From NCBI GenBank assembly GCA_002502685.1, contig DAQA01000008.1:1213-65044 (forward strand): 63,832 nt of DNA, read 5' to 3'. Shown here one piece after another: positions 43,638 through 53,900 of this stretch; the first letter of the stretch is position 1, and the number at the start of each line of letters is the position of its first letter. Below the pieces are notes generated by a model that had not been told where the DNA came from, searched no databases, and saw only the letters and a program-made list of their open reading frames with translations. A program made the position numbers and the translations under genes. Source of the stretch: Euryarchaeota archaeon UBA202 (GTDB lineage: Archaea; Thermoplasmatota; E2; UBA202).

Positions 43638-45107
43638 TCACTTTCTTTTTATATCTAGGGGCTTAGACAAGGGATACTGGTCTTGATTGTTTTCTCCTAT
43701 TTGGGTATAGGGTGTATCAATCACGTTATCTTTATTTTGATCATATGCCCCCTCATTTGGTTCATCAAAATCAGACCAATAGTTACCTTGATTTCCATCG
43801 TCCCAAAAATTTATGCCATGGCCATAGGCACTCAGATTATTGTTAATAAAATTGTTATAGGCTATGATGTTCCCCTGGGCTTGTATACTTGTTCCAATAC
43901 CTTTATTTTCCGAGATAGTACACCAGATGATGCTATTAAAATTGCTGCCACAACAAAGTTTTATACCATTTCTATCATTATGGGTGATTATACACTGTGA
44001 TATCTCATTTTCGCTACTGACTTCATTAATCATGATTCCATCGCCTTTGTTGTATTCAATAGTACAATTTGTGATTTTGTTTCTTGTTGCCTTATATAGC
44101 CATAGACCAAAAAAATTCTCTGTCAACTGGCAAGTATCAATATGTACCTGGGAACAAGAACATATTTTAATACCAGAAGAAGGAGAAGATGAAGAACTAT
44201 TCCTGATGGTAAAATTGCTTATGTTCACCGTCTTGGCACAAACTTCAATAACGTGACCATTATTCCCTCCATCAATAATTGGCTTTTTTTCCGTTGCACC
44301 CACTAGATTTATTGATTTAGTGATGATGAGATTTTCAGCATAAATTCCTTCATATACATGAATCCTGTCACCGTACCATGCCTTATCTATGGCCTCTTGA
44401 ATTTTTGAATAATTACCCTCTCCAGTACCGCCCACATAGAGGGTATAAATATTGTTCCTCTCTTTTGTATATACTGCACTTTCTCGATTTTTTTTATTTA
44501 TCAATGTCAATTTATTACTGGCATTTATTTCATAAAAATAGCTTACGTATTCATGAAGTTGATCTATATCTAGTTTAATTGTTTCATTGATTATCTTGTA
44601 AGTTCCGGCATAGCTTATCCCTGTTTTCTGTGTTGTTATATTGATTGTTTCATTTGGATAGAATGTGATAGATTCATAGTCTCCTTCCCCTTCAGTATAA
44701 TGCCAGATGCCATAAAATTGGCTTTTGTCATACACTGATATTATAACTGTATCAGATAAAGAAGTACTATCAGTAAATGTTACTGTGAGTTTTACCGCAT
44801 AATCGCCGGGTAATGAAAAAAAGTGCGAAGGTTTTTCAGTCATAGATATAGTGTCGTCATCAAAATCCCAGAAATATGAATCGATCGCTACCTTATCTCT
44901 TGTTGTGGTTATAGAAAAAGATACATTTAGTGGCATGATGCCCATTACTGGATTTGCCGTTATCTCAAGGACAGGATTTTCAATATCATCATTCTTTTTA
45001 TTTTCCATTAATAGGCACCCTGATACTAAGGCAAAGACACAACATAACACTATTGGCAATAATGCCTTTAAGCCTCTTTGTTTCTTTCCCTTACAGATTG
45101 CTGTCAT
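43638..45107 (-). CDS. lipoprotein with PKD domain and parallel beta-helix
   Basis: A 489-residue exported protein. The lipobox is VSGC (cysteine near residue 31), predicted lipid-anchored. A PKD domain follows at about 46-125 (SYFWDFDDDTISMTEKPSHF, DYAVKLTVT). A short beta-sandwich precedes a NosD-like right-handed parallel beta-helix from about 225 (GGTGEGNYSKIQEAIDKAWY, then ISNFTIRNSSS and NKITNCTIEYNKGDGI repeats). The tail has NYWSDFDEPNEGAYDQN, common in such archaeal surface proteins. Likely carbohydrate-binding or lyase-like, but no activity can be assigned. Confidence 0.85.
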   Translation of the reverse strand: MTAICKGKKQRGLKALLPIVLCCVFALVSGCLLMENKKNDDIENPVLEITANPVMGIMPLNVSFSITTTRDKVAIDSYFWDFDDDTISMTEKPSHFFSLPGDYAVKLTVTFTDSTSLSDTVIISVYDKSQFYGIWHYTEGEGDYESITFYPNETINITTQKTGISYAGTYKIINETIKLDIDQLHEYVSYFYEINASNKLTLINKKNRESAVYTKERNNIYTLYVGGTGEGNYSKIQEAIDKAWYGDRIHVYEGIYAENLIITKSINLVGATEKKPIIDGGNNGHVIEVCAKTVNISNFTIRNSSSSSPSSGIKICSCSQVHIDTCQLTENFFGLWLYKATRNKITNCTIEYNKGDGIMINEVSSENEISQCIITHNDRNGIKLCCGSNFNSIIWCTISENKGIGTSIQAQGNIIAYNNFINNNLSAYGHGINFWDDGNQGNYWSDFDEPNEGAYDQNKDNVIDTPYTQIGENNQDQYPLSKPLDIKRK

Positions 45108-45187
45108 GACTTGTCTTGTTTCACAAATTTTTTTTTTTGTTGTATTCCTAGTTTCTATTTTCGAGGAATATTTAATATGAAGACTTT

Positions 45188-46096
45188 TTATCTGTGGCGG
45201 ATGTATTTTTGGGGCAGTGGAATGTATATCCTGTTCTCATCATCCCATATTTCCTTAAATGTTTCAATCTCATAGGTCCATGTCTCATTAGTATAAGGAT
45301 TCATTTCGGTAAAACTAGTCTTGATAATATGCAGTTCTATTTCAATATCGTCTCCTTTTTTATAGTCATCTGTTATGTCTCCCTGGATACGGAAACTCGT
45401 TCCTGGAATAGAGACAAATCCGATACTTGTATAGCCATTTGCTTCTCCATAGGTAATATTATCTAGTGTATCCCAAATAAGAAGGGTGTCACCCTCATCA
45501 AGGAATAGAAAATCATACATGATTTTTTTAGACTCGTTGTTATAGGTCTGATTATATCCCTCAATGAATCCCTGGAAAGTCATTATCTTTTTTTCATTTT
45601 CATGGCTGGCATGATGAATATATCTCTGGGGTATTGGTACAAAGGCATTATTTTTGGAATCCCAGCCCTCCTGGAGAGTTTCACGGTTAAACGTCCATAT
45701 CTCACCTGTAGTGGTATCTTGTTTTGTATAGTTTACAGAAATAATATGTAGTTTTATTTCAATATCATCCCCTTTCATAAATTCATTTGTAATATCCCCA
45801 TTTATGGAAAATCTTTCATCTAAAAAAGACATGAATTCTATACCTGTATCATTAGACTCTTCCCTATATATGATGTCATTTATGGTATCCTTAATAATGA
45901 TGGTGTTACCATCATCAAGGGTCAAAAAATACTCATGGAGAGTATTTGTTTCCTCATCTAATTCCCGGTCATAGTCATTGACCAGTTCGCCAAATGTCAT
46001 TACGATTTGATTCTCATCCCCGTTTTCTAAACATCCGGTACTCAAAAGTAACAAGAATAGGCACAGTATTCCCATTATTTTATGATATTTTACCAT
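45188..46096 (-). CDS. lipoprotein of two tandem repeats
   Basis: A 302-residue lipoprotein with lipobox LSTGC (cysteine 21). The mature part is two copies of a domain of about 130 residues: the first starts VMTFGELVNDYDRE, the second IMTFQGFIEGYNQT. Each ends with a KGDDIEI-x-LHII strand and a closing P(L/I)PQ-K/R-YI motif. The repeat fold is all-beta by appearance. No family recognised. It is 80 bases upstream of the PKD lipoprotein on the same strand, so both may be expressed together on the cell surface. Confidence 0.8.
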   Translation of the reverse strand: MVKYHKIMGILCLFLLLLSTGCLENGDENQIVMTFGELVNDYDRELDEETNTLHEYFLTLDDGNTIIIKDTINDIIYREESNDTGIEFMSFLDERFSINGDITNEFMKGDDIEIKLHIISVNYTKQDTTTGEIWTFNRETLQEGWDSKNNAFVPIPQRYIHHASHENEKKIMTFQGFIEGYNQTYNNESKKIMYDFLFLDEGDTLLIWDTLDNITYGEANGYTSIGFVSIPGTSFRIQGDITDDYKKGDDIEIELHIIKTSFTEMNPYTNETWTYEIETFKEIWDDENRIYIPLPQKYIRHR

Positions 46097-46203
46097 TGTT
46101 ACATATCCTCTTTTTTCAATCCGTTATCATCATATAAGTATTTTCCCTTGAATTACCAATGTGTCTCTCTTTGGTCCATAACTGCACTATTAAGACCGTC
46201 CTT

Positions 46204-46428
46204 CTAGTTTTTAGTGCCTGAATAATAAAAGGCATTTTGTTTCATTTTTATCCATTTATCCCTGTGTGTGCCAATATGATTTCCACAGGTGCATTCGACT
46301 TTGTTCCCTTTGTAGATACAAAAATCCTCCATGATTCTATCTTTATAACACCGTCATATTCTCCCTTTACCTATCTTGATGTATCTAAAAAGTTTGCCTT
46401 TACATTGTGAACATCTAATTGTTAACAT
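46204..46428 (-). pseudogene. zinc-ribbon protein gene interrupted by an in-frame UGA
   Basis: From ATG 46428 the frame reads MLTIRCSQCKGKLFRYIKIG, then KGRI, UGA, RCYKDRI and on to TAG at 46204 (74 codons). Both zinc knuckles are intact: CSQC at the start, CTCGN after the UGA. The continuous similarity to small archaeal zinc-ribbon proteins (KLFKYxKIGKGR-x-x-CWKDRI pattern, from memory) on both sides of UGA shows one gene. A single nonsense change, or read-through, explains it. The UGA (46354-46356) is at codon 25, where relatives have a hydrophobic residue. There is no obvious selenocysteine element directly after it. Confidence 0.7.
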
Positions 46429-46650
46429 GATATTTTTCAGGTCTCTTTTTTCAAAAGTTTTCTTTTTGGTTAATACAAGATAAGGGTCTTATTGAACATT
46501 CTATCATTTCTTTATATCACCATTAATATAGGTTGTATCTATTTTGATTAATATTCCCTAGTATAAATAAAAAAAGTTGTTGTAGTTATAGCGTGCCATT
46601 AATTTAGCGATAAAGAACTACCAGTGTCTTCCTTTGGTTTCGAGCCAGAA

Positions 46651-47847
46651 TCAAAATATAAGGGCTATAAGATATAATTCATTGCTGCTCTGTCGACCAG
46701 ATTTATCATAGAGTATGGTCCTCAATTTACAGTGACCAAGGATTGTTTCATCCCAGGCCCAGCTGTAGGGTGGTTTTTCAGTAAGACAGCTAAGTGTATT
46801 ATCTATATAAAATTCCACTCTTTCGATACCTGCCTCTTTATCTCTTGCCTCAATCTTTACCAGTACCGGGCCAATGAGTACAGTATTTTCAGGAAGAGGC
46901 CATTTAATCCTATTGAGGAGATATAAATAATTCTCCTTGGGTTGAATAATTTTAACATACGGATTGGTCTTATCAATATTTATGCTGACCAATTTTTCTC
47001 CTTCAGTGTTAAGGGCGTTGTCCATGGTATAGTATGACAAAGTATGTTTTCCCTGGAGACTAATATTAAAGGGCTTGCTGTATCTATACCAAATACTATT
47101 ATCTAGTTTATATTTTATGTGTTTTATTCCTGAGGTTTCATCTTTTGTATTTAATACAACAGTAACATTTTCGATATACCAATTATTAGCACCCTTTTCC
47201 CCGGTTATTGTCATGTAGGTGACAGGGGGCTGTGTATCAACTATTAATGTACAATTATCAGAATCATTCTCACCGTCATTGTCGGTAACTGTCAAGGAAA
47301 CGTTATAGGTTCCATCATCATAAAAGCTGTAATTGATATTTTTTCCATAATATCGCTGGTTTTCATTAATAACCCAGGTGTAATTAATGATTTCTCCATC
47401 ACTATCATATGATTGGGAAGCATTCAGGTGTAGTACATGCTGATTTACGTATCTATCATCTCCACAGTTTGCCACAGGGGGAACATTTAGGATGGTTATT
47501 GTTTTTGTTGTTGTGTTAAGTGTTCCATTATTATCAATAACTGTGAGAGAGATTTTGAATATTTCATTGTCAGAATATTTATGGTTTGGGTGTTGAAGTA
47601 TTGAACTATTTCCATCACCAAAATACCAAATCCATGCGACAATCCATCCATCAGGATCAAATGAATTATCCTGGAACTGTACTAAATCCATATCTGTTGG
47701 ATTATTAGGGATATAAGTAAAGTCAACACTAGGTGGTTGATTGGCATCTAGTCCGGTATTTGCATGTGTATGCCTGTAGATGGGTCCATTTAACCCAAAA
47801 ATAATTAAACATAGCATCATCACTACGAAATTTTTTTTCCAGGTCAT
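46651..47847 (-). CDS. secreted protein with two PKD domains and Ig-like repeats
   Basis: A 398-residue protein with a signal peptide (MTWKKNFVVMMLCLIIFGLNG). It holds two PKD domains (PPSVDFTYIPNNPTDMDLVQ, GWIVAWIWYFGDGNSS near 55; PVANCGDDRYVNQ near 128). An OmpL47/chitobiase-like beta repeat follows (WYIENVTVVLNTKDETSGIKH), then a C-terminal Ig-like domain (GIERVEFYIDN). These are extracellular adhesive or spacer modules. No C-terminal PGF anchor is visible, and the chain ends in a hydrophobic strand. Possible partner: other surface proteins of the cluster. Confidence 0.83.
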   Translation of the reverse strand: MTWKKNFVVMMLCLIIFGLNGPIYRHTHANTGLDANQPPSVDFTYIPNNPTDMDLVQFQDNSFDPDGWIVAWIWYFGDGNSSILQHPNHKYSDNEIFKISLTVIDNNGTLNTTTKTITILNVPPVANCGDDRYVNQHVLHLNASQSYDSDGEIINYTWVINENQRYYGKNINYSFYDDGTYNVSLTVTDNDGENDSDNCTLIVDTQPPVTYMTITGEKGANNWYIENVTVVLNTKDETSGIKHIKYKLDNSIWYRYSKPFNISLQGKHTLSYYTMDNALNTEGEKLVSINIDKTNPYVKIIQPKENYLYLLNRIKWPLPENTVLIGPVLVKIEARDKEAGIERVEFYIDNTLSCLTEKPPYSWAWDETILGHCKLRTILYDKSGRQSSNELYLIALIF

Positions 47848-47955
47848 TGCTTAGGTCAGTATAACATCATATTTGTTTACTTAAAATTAGTGGTATGTAT
47901 TTACTATACTTTCCGTCATTGAATGCTTCAAGGTATAATCCTTTTTCAATAATTT

Positions 47956-47965
47956 TTTATATTAT
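47956..47965 (+). promoter_or_regulatory. TATA box of dph6
   Basis: TTTTATATTA, centred about 21-25 bases before GTG 47981. Such spacing predicts a leaderless transcript that starts close to the GTG and supports that start over the TTG at 47969. Confidence 0.45.
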
Positions 47966-47980
47966 TAGTTGCTCTGTACC

Positions 47981-48646
47981 GTGTTGAAGGTTGCTGTTCT
48001 TCTTTCGGGGGGGAAAGATTCCCTATATTCATTATATATTGCTCAGCAGTATGGATGGCATATCTCTCATGTGGTCTCCATACTTTCTCCTCCTGATTCA
48101 TGGATGTTTCATGGGGTGAATAGCCATCTTATCCCTGATATTGCAAAAAATATTGGCATTCCCTTTGTGATGGCAACTACACATGGCGAAAAGGAAAAGG
48201 AACTATCTGATTTGAAACATTTACTTTCAGGTATCTCTGTTGATGGAGTAGTAAGTGGCACCATAGCAAGTGAATATCAGAGAACTCGTATTGAGGGGAT
48301 ATGTGAGGAGTTAGATATTAAATCCTTTATGCCTCTCTGGCATAAAAATCAAGAAATGCTCCTTTTGGATATGGTGCATTCAGGTTTCAGGGCTATTATT
48401 GTTGCTGTTGCTGCTGATGGTTTAGGTAAGGATTGGCTAGGGCGAGAGATTGATCATACTTGTATTAGGGAACTGGTTAGTCTTCATGAGAAATACGGTT
48501 TGAATGTTGCAGGTGAAGGTGGAGAGTTTGAAACACTGGTTATTGACTGTCCTCTTTATCATCAATCTTTAATTATTGAAGGTGGAAAAAAGATATGGAG
48601 AAGAGATAGTGGGGTGTTTCGGATACCAAAAATTTCGTTTGAGTAA
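47981..48646 (+). CDS. dph6: diphthine--ammonia ligase
   Basis: A 222-residue PP-loop ATPase of the Dph6 family. The PP-loop is LLSGGKDSLYSLYIA near residue 9, and the family signatures GEGGEFETLVIDCPLY and VDGVVSGTIASEYQRTRIE are present. It finishes diphthamide on elongation factor 2 by amidation. Start choices are GTG 47981 or TTG 47984, both just before KVAVLLSGG; a TTG at 47969 is less likely. It is followed, 30 bases on, by the RPA operon in the same direction. Confidence 0.93.
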   Translation: MLKVAVLLSGGKDSLYSLYIAQQYGWHISHVVSILSPPDSWMFHGVNSHLIPDIAKNIGIPFVMATTHGEKEKELSDLKHLLSGISVDGVVSGTIASEYQRTRIEGICEELDIKSFMPLWHKNQEMLLLDMVHSGFRAIIVAVAADGLGKDWLGREIDHTCIRELVSLHEKYGLNVAGEGGEFETLVIDCPLYHQSLIIEGGKKIWRRDSGVFRIPKISFE

Positions 48647-48676
48647 ACATTCATATAGTGACATCCTTATACAAAA

Positions 48677-49969
48677 ATGCACATGGTTGAGGAGAATAAT
48701 TTTGAATCAGATTTAGATGATGTCATCAATGCTCTAGATGAGGATATTGATAGATCTGAATTAAAAAAAAAATTAGAGGAATATCTTAGTTATGGTGTTC
48801 CTTTAGATCAGGCAAAAAATACTCTCATTAAGCAATATGGCGGTACTCTTATTGTGTCTCAGAAAAAAAACCTTAAAGATGTTCAGGTAAATGAACGTGG
48901 TCTCAATATTGTTTGCCGGATTATCTCAATCAATCCTAAGGAAATAGAGGTTAAGGGAGAAAAAAGGAAGATTTTTTATGGTTTTTTGGGGGATGAAACA
49001 GCGACACGGACCTTTACCTCATGGAAAGATTTTGAGATAAATAAAGGAGATGTCATACAGATTACCAATGCTTATTCTAGAGAATGGCGGAAAGAGCCCC
49101 AAATTAATTTATCAGAGTCAACCGATGTTACGCAACTTGACCCCTCTACCATAGAGTCTGTGGTGCGTTCACCGGCAACAGCGAAAATAATTGATCTTAG
49201 GGGTGGTATGGGAAATGTGGAGGTGACGGCGCGTTTACTGTCTTTGGAGGAAAAAATTGTTACCGCTCGCGGAAAAGAAAAAAAAATTTATTCGGGGATC
49301 ATGGGTGATACAACTGGGAAAATTCCCTATACCTCGTGGAAGGATTTTGGTCTTAATGAGAATGATGTAATCACGGTGACTAATGGTTATGTAAAATCTT
49401 GGCGGGGAGCTCCACAGCTTGTCTTTGATGAGAATTCACAGGTTGAAAAATTGGATTCTGATAAGCTTCCTCTTCAAGATATAGGAACATCGCTGGTTTC
49501 CATTTCTATTCTTATTGAACGAGGTGGTGGTGCTGACGTGATGGTAGAGGGAACTGTTCTAGAGGTAATAAAAGACTCTGGTTTAATTTATCGTTGTCCA
49601 GAGTGTAACAGGGTTTTAAAAAATGGGATGTGTGGTACCCATGGGGAAGTCCAGGGTATTCCTGATTTAAGAATTAAGGCTATCTTGGATGATGGCACTG
49701 GTTCCCTTAATGCCTTGTTCAATCGGGAACGTACTGAACAAATTTTGGGTATGACTTTGGATGAGTGCAAGCAAACTGCAGAAGAAGTCATGAACCCTGC
49801 ACTTATTGAACATAAAATTATTGATAACATTATCGCGCGACCTTTACAAGTGACGGGTGATGCCTTTTCTGATGAGTTTGGTCTTACTTTCTTGGTGCAC
49901 ACTGTCCATATGCTCTCATTGGACATCACGAAGCAGGCAAATGATTTATTAAAGGAGTTAGAGGAATGA
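48677..49969 (+). CDS. rpa: replication protein A (single-stranded DNA-binding, OB folds + zinc finger)
   Basis: A 430-residue archaeal RPA. It has an N-terminal helical segment (residues 1-60), at least two tandem OB folds at about 60-165 (RKIFYGFLGDETATRTFTSW) and 170-270 (KKIYSGIMGDTTGKIPYTSW), and a third with a C4-type zinc finger (CPECNRVLKNGMCGTHGE near 312). It protects single-stranded DNA during replication and repair. The stop overlaps the next gene by four bases (ATGA arrangement), so translational coupling is likely. ATG 48683 is an alternative start. Confidence 0.94.
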   Translation: MHMVEENNFESDLDDVINALDEDIDRSELKKKLEEYLSYGVPLDQAKNTLIKQYGGTLIVSQKKNLKDVQVNERGLNIVCRIISINPKEIEVKGEKRKIFYGFLGDETATRTFTSWKDFEINKGDVIQITNAYSREWRKEPQINLSESTDVTQLDPSTIESVVRSPATAKIIDLRGGMGNVEVTARLLSLEEKIVTARGKEKKIYSGIMGDTTGKIPYTSWKDFGLNENDVITVTNGYVKSWRGAPQLVFDENSQVEKLDSDKLPLQDIGTSLVSISILIERGGGADVMVEGTVLEVIKDSGLIYRCPECNRVLKNGMCGTHGEVQGIPDLRIKAILDDGTGSLNALFNRERTEQILGMTLDECKQTAEEVMNPALIEHKIIDNIIARPLQVTGDAFSDEFGLTFLVHTVHMLSLDITKQANDLLKELEE

Positions 49970-50793
49970 TGAGGGAGCAAGCTTGGCGTTTATTTGCGGG
50001 GGAATACAATGAGACGACCTGTAAGGTGGAAGGGGAAGGAGACAGGGATCCCTCTTATGTTGTTACTCCACTTGGGGCAAAGGTGAATCGTCTCTATGTG
50101 GTGGGTGTTCTTACCAATGTTGAAGATCTTTCAAGTGAGGGAGAGATGCTCAGGGCTCATGTGTCAGATCCTACGGGTGTGTTTGTGCTTTATGCTGGTC
50201 AATATCAACCAGAACTACTGGACTATCTTGCCCATATGGATACCCCGAGTTATGTCGCCTTGGTGGGTAAATCTCGGACATATGAACCTGAGGAGGGTAC
50301 CATCTATGTGTCGGTGAGGCCAGAATTAATTAAAGAGGTGGATGCTTCTGTGAGGAATTACTGGATTTTAGAGGCCTGTCGGCATACAAAGAAAAGAATT
50401 GAAGCTGTGGTAGAGGCAGATAACATGACTTCTCCCTCTGTTGATGAACTAAAAAGCTTAGGATATGATACTGCTTTGGCAGAGGGTATCATTGCCTCAT
50501 TGTCTCATTATGGAAAAATCGATATAGATTCCTATTATTCCCTGATTAAAGAGGCTTTGGCCAGTCTGAAAACAGGGGATATCAATACCCATTCGCATAC
50601 ACAGGAAATAGAGGAGAAGATACTGGGCCTTATTGCAAAAAATGAAGGAGACGAGGGTATTCCTTGGGAGAAACTAGTGAAAAAAGGGATAGAGGCAAAA
50701 TTTGATAAAGAGGTTATTGAAAAAACACTGGAGTCATTAATGGATAAAGGTCTTATCTATGAACCCCAGCTGGGGAGACTTAAAACTGCATAA
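49966..50793 (+). CDS. RPA-associated protein (COG3390 type)
   Basis: A 275-residue partner of RPA. The OB-fold N-half includes VVTPLGAKVNRLYVVGVLTN near 30, and the C-terminal half (about 200-275) looks like a winged-helix (TQEIEEKILGLIAKNEGDEG, IEKTLESLMDKGLIYEPQLG), as in the RPA32 C-terminal domain. Haloarchaeal equivalents bind their cognate RPA. Overlap with rpa (49966-49969) makes one operon. It is followed by a T-rich terminator region and then the convergent polD gene. Confidence 0.9.
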   Translation: MMREQAWRLFAGEYNETTCKVEGEGDRDPSYVVTPLGAKVNRLYVVGVLTNVEDLSSEGEMLRAHVSDPTGVFVLYAGQYQPELLDYLAHMDTPSYVALVGKSRTYEPEEGTIYVSVRPELIKEVDASVRNYWILEACRHTKKRIEAVVEADNMTSPSVDELKSLGYDTALAEGIIASLSHYGKIDIDSYYSLIKEALASLKTGDINTHSHTQEIEEKILGLIAKNEGDEGIPWEKLVKKGIEAKFDKEVIEKTLESLMDKGLIYEPQLGRLKTA

Positions 50794-50942
50794 TATTTTT
50801 TTCCTCCCAAAAAAATTGCTTATATTTTTATTTTTTTTTTGTATACACAAACCCCTTTTAATTTCTTGACAGTAATTTGGAGGTCTATATCTTTATTCTC
50901 CCATCTCTCTCCTTCTCTTTTTTTTAGATATATATTCTCGTG

Positions 50943-53900
50943 TTATGTAAACTCCTCTAGTTTTGTGATTTTTACTTTTTCATTTATGAAAAGAGAATTT
51001 AGGGTTTTTTCCATCATTACCATCCGTTGTTTTGTATATTCTGATACTGGATAACGGGCGATGATATTATTTGCCATGTTCATATATTTTCGTACACTTC
51101 CCTCATGGACGGTTAAAGTCAGTTTACCGCCGCACATAATACATTTAGATTGTAACGGGATCCGTCGATATATTTTATTGCACCGTGGACACCTTACTGC
51201 CTGGCAGCTAAAAGCATTTAAATTACCAATGATATCAGGTAAAAAATGTGTTTTTAAAACTCTCTGGGCAACATCGGCTTCATCAACCGCTCTAATTTTT
51301 GCAGCAAGCTTCAATTGTGATTCCACTTTATCTTTCATGGTTTTAAGGGTTTTATAAGCGGATATCTTTGGTGCAAGAGCAATATCTGTGGTATCATGGG
51401 TAAAACCAAAACCTGAATACTCCTTTTTGGCAGCTATCCTCCCGGCAACCAGGTTCATGATACTTTCCATATCCTTTGGGTGCCCCTGGTTCATTGTCTC
51501 TTGATAAAACTTTAAGGGATAACGTGATAAAACATCAATATTCTGTACCTCCTTATCCACCTCAGAGGGAGATATCTGGGTTGTCAAAATAAGAGGTAAA
51601 TCCATTTCTCCTCCCTTGCTATCAGAAATATATTCATGAGAAAAGTTGAGTAGAACATCCATTAACAGCATCAAGGCATCTTCATCCCCATCACAATTCC
51701 TCCTTTTTGCAGCGTGATAAAAAGGGTGAGCCCAGCATCCATCCACGGGCGAAAAACCAATAATTCTTGCCAGTGCTCCTGCAGAGGTATGGGGAGAGAG
51801 ACCCACCGCCAAATGACCAATAAGATCAGTGGTGTCATTCACATTATAAAATTTGTCCAAACCATACACCTGTGTTAACAAGTCATCAATGAACTGTGCG
51901 GTACGGAGTAAATACTCCCCGCATTTTTTTGAGGGAATCACATCTTGACAATTCAATTCCACAATTTGATTACTGTTTTCAAGGGGTTTACCTTGCCAAT
52001 CACGAGAATAACCAAGTGACTGTAGTCGGTGGATATCCACACCAATTTCACTTGGGCGAAAATGGGTGAGGGGCAGGTTTGTCATGTCAAAACGGGTTGT
52101 TCCATCCTTAAACACCCAAATATCATGTCGTGCTCTCAATAACCCTTTTTCTAGAAATTCAGGGGTTTTGGTTTTGGATGACATGCCTCGTACCCCCTTG
52201 ATTTTATCCGGAAGACTTGGTAAATTCAGATTTTTCTGTGCCTTTTCAATCTCTTTTCCCAAGCACATCTTTTTTTTCTCGGTTTTTCCTGTAGGCTGTG
52301 TGTGTCCTCCGCATTTACATTTATTGGTATAAGCCAATTTCCCGCATTTTTCACATTTTCTTATCCCCAGCTCAATTGTGATTTTTCCTTTCTTGGTGGC
52401 ATCGCGCAGGTTTCTTTCTCTGCCGCCTGCATTTCCCACGGGGAAAAGAAGATGCGGGGAAGCCTTCATTTTTCGGGGAGCGGCTTTCTCGGGTCTTCCC
52501 ATGCGTGCTCCAATGCGTGATGGTGCCCTGGGCATTATTTTCACACCGGATAATTCGGTAATTAATTCCAATGGGCCTTTACTTGGTTTTGTTTTGTCTT
52601 GTCGTTCTGTTTTGGTAATCTGGTTGTCTTTTAGTTCATATCCGCAGCATCTTATGATGGGATAGCCATATCTGTCTACTATTAATCCATTATTTTCTAT
52701 ATGTATAGCTCCCAATTTGGTGAGTATTTTTTTGCTTTCCAGGGGTAGGACAAGATTGCCATTGTAACGAGATTTTTTGATATGAATTCCTAATTCCTCG
52801 ATTTCTGGTATAGATAAATCGTGCCAAAATAAGTTGTAATAGGGATGAAGGGGGACTCCATATTTTTCTGAGATTATGAAGGCATCCTGTGCTGAGGGTT
52901 TCTCCAGGTTTATGGTGTGTCCTAGTTCGTTGGATAGCTTTTCCTCCATTATTTTCTTTACTTTATCAATTTCCTCTGGACTAGTGTCCTTTATATGGCA
53001 TCTTAATGATTCTTCTAGATCTTGTATCCACCATTCATAACAATAGCTTGAAGGAAGCAAGATGGCGTTATTTTCAGCGAATTCTCCAAAGGGTATGAGC
53101 ATCTCGCCTAAATCAATGATTTCTTTAACCTGGTTTCGTATCTTTTTTGCTTCCTGGAGGGTATTTACTTGCACCAGGTTATTATTGTTCAGTAGGAGCA
53201 GTGGTCCTTCAATGGAATCACAGGGGGTGCCAACTGTTCCTTTCCCGGGTCCCTCCACTTTTAGTTGAGTGCCAATTGCGATAAAATTATCCAATAAATA
53301 CATGGTTGCCGGGTTAATTGCTGTTGCAGCAAGCCCTGCGGTGCGTGCTCGTCCATATCGTAGTCTAAAACCGCCTTTTCTAGAGGGATGGGAAAAAACA
53401 GGTCTTCCCGCGATGAGGTCTTGGATATATTTTATGGAGGGTTCAGCTGTGTCTTTTTTAAGGCTTAAAAAATGCTGGAGGAATTCCCATCCATGTAATT
53501 TTAGTTTAGAAACATATTTTTGCAGTTTCGGTGCTTTTAAACATAACCCTTCAGCGATTACCAGGCATGCTCCCCCCCGTATTCGATTTGTTTTTATTCG
53601 TGATAAATTTCGTTTCCCTGTTATTTCCCTGTCTTCTGTTCCCTCTCCATTTATGGAAATGGGGCAGCTTCCCACGATAAGCTCGATTTCTTGTGGAGTT
53701 GGGGAGTACTGTAAATGATGGATTTGGTTATATAGTGGCAGTTCCTCTTTATAACGCTCAATTTCGTCACGGGTGGGTTTGTATGCTTCGAGCCCTAATT
53801 CTCTTCTGACAATATCAGCGATGAGTACACTCATTGCTTGGCCTGTTCCCCCTGCAGATCGTATGGGTCCTGAAAAATAAAGATCGACATATTTTCCTCC

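Noticed and set aside
46354..46356. UGA read as selenocysteine in the zinc-ribbon gene
   Set aside because: Not at a cysteine position, no SECIS-like hairpin recognised, no selenoprotein genes in the window.
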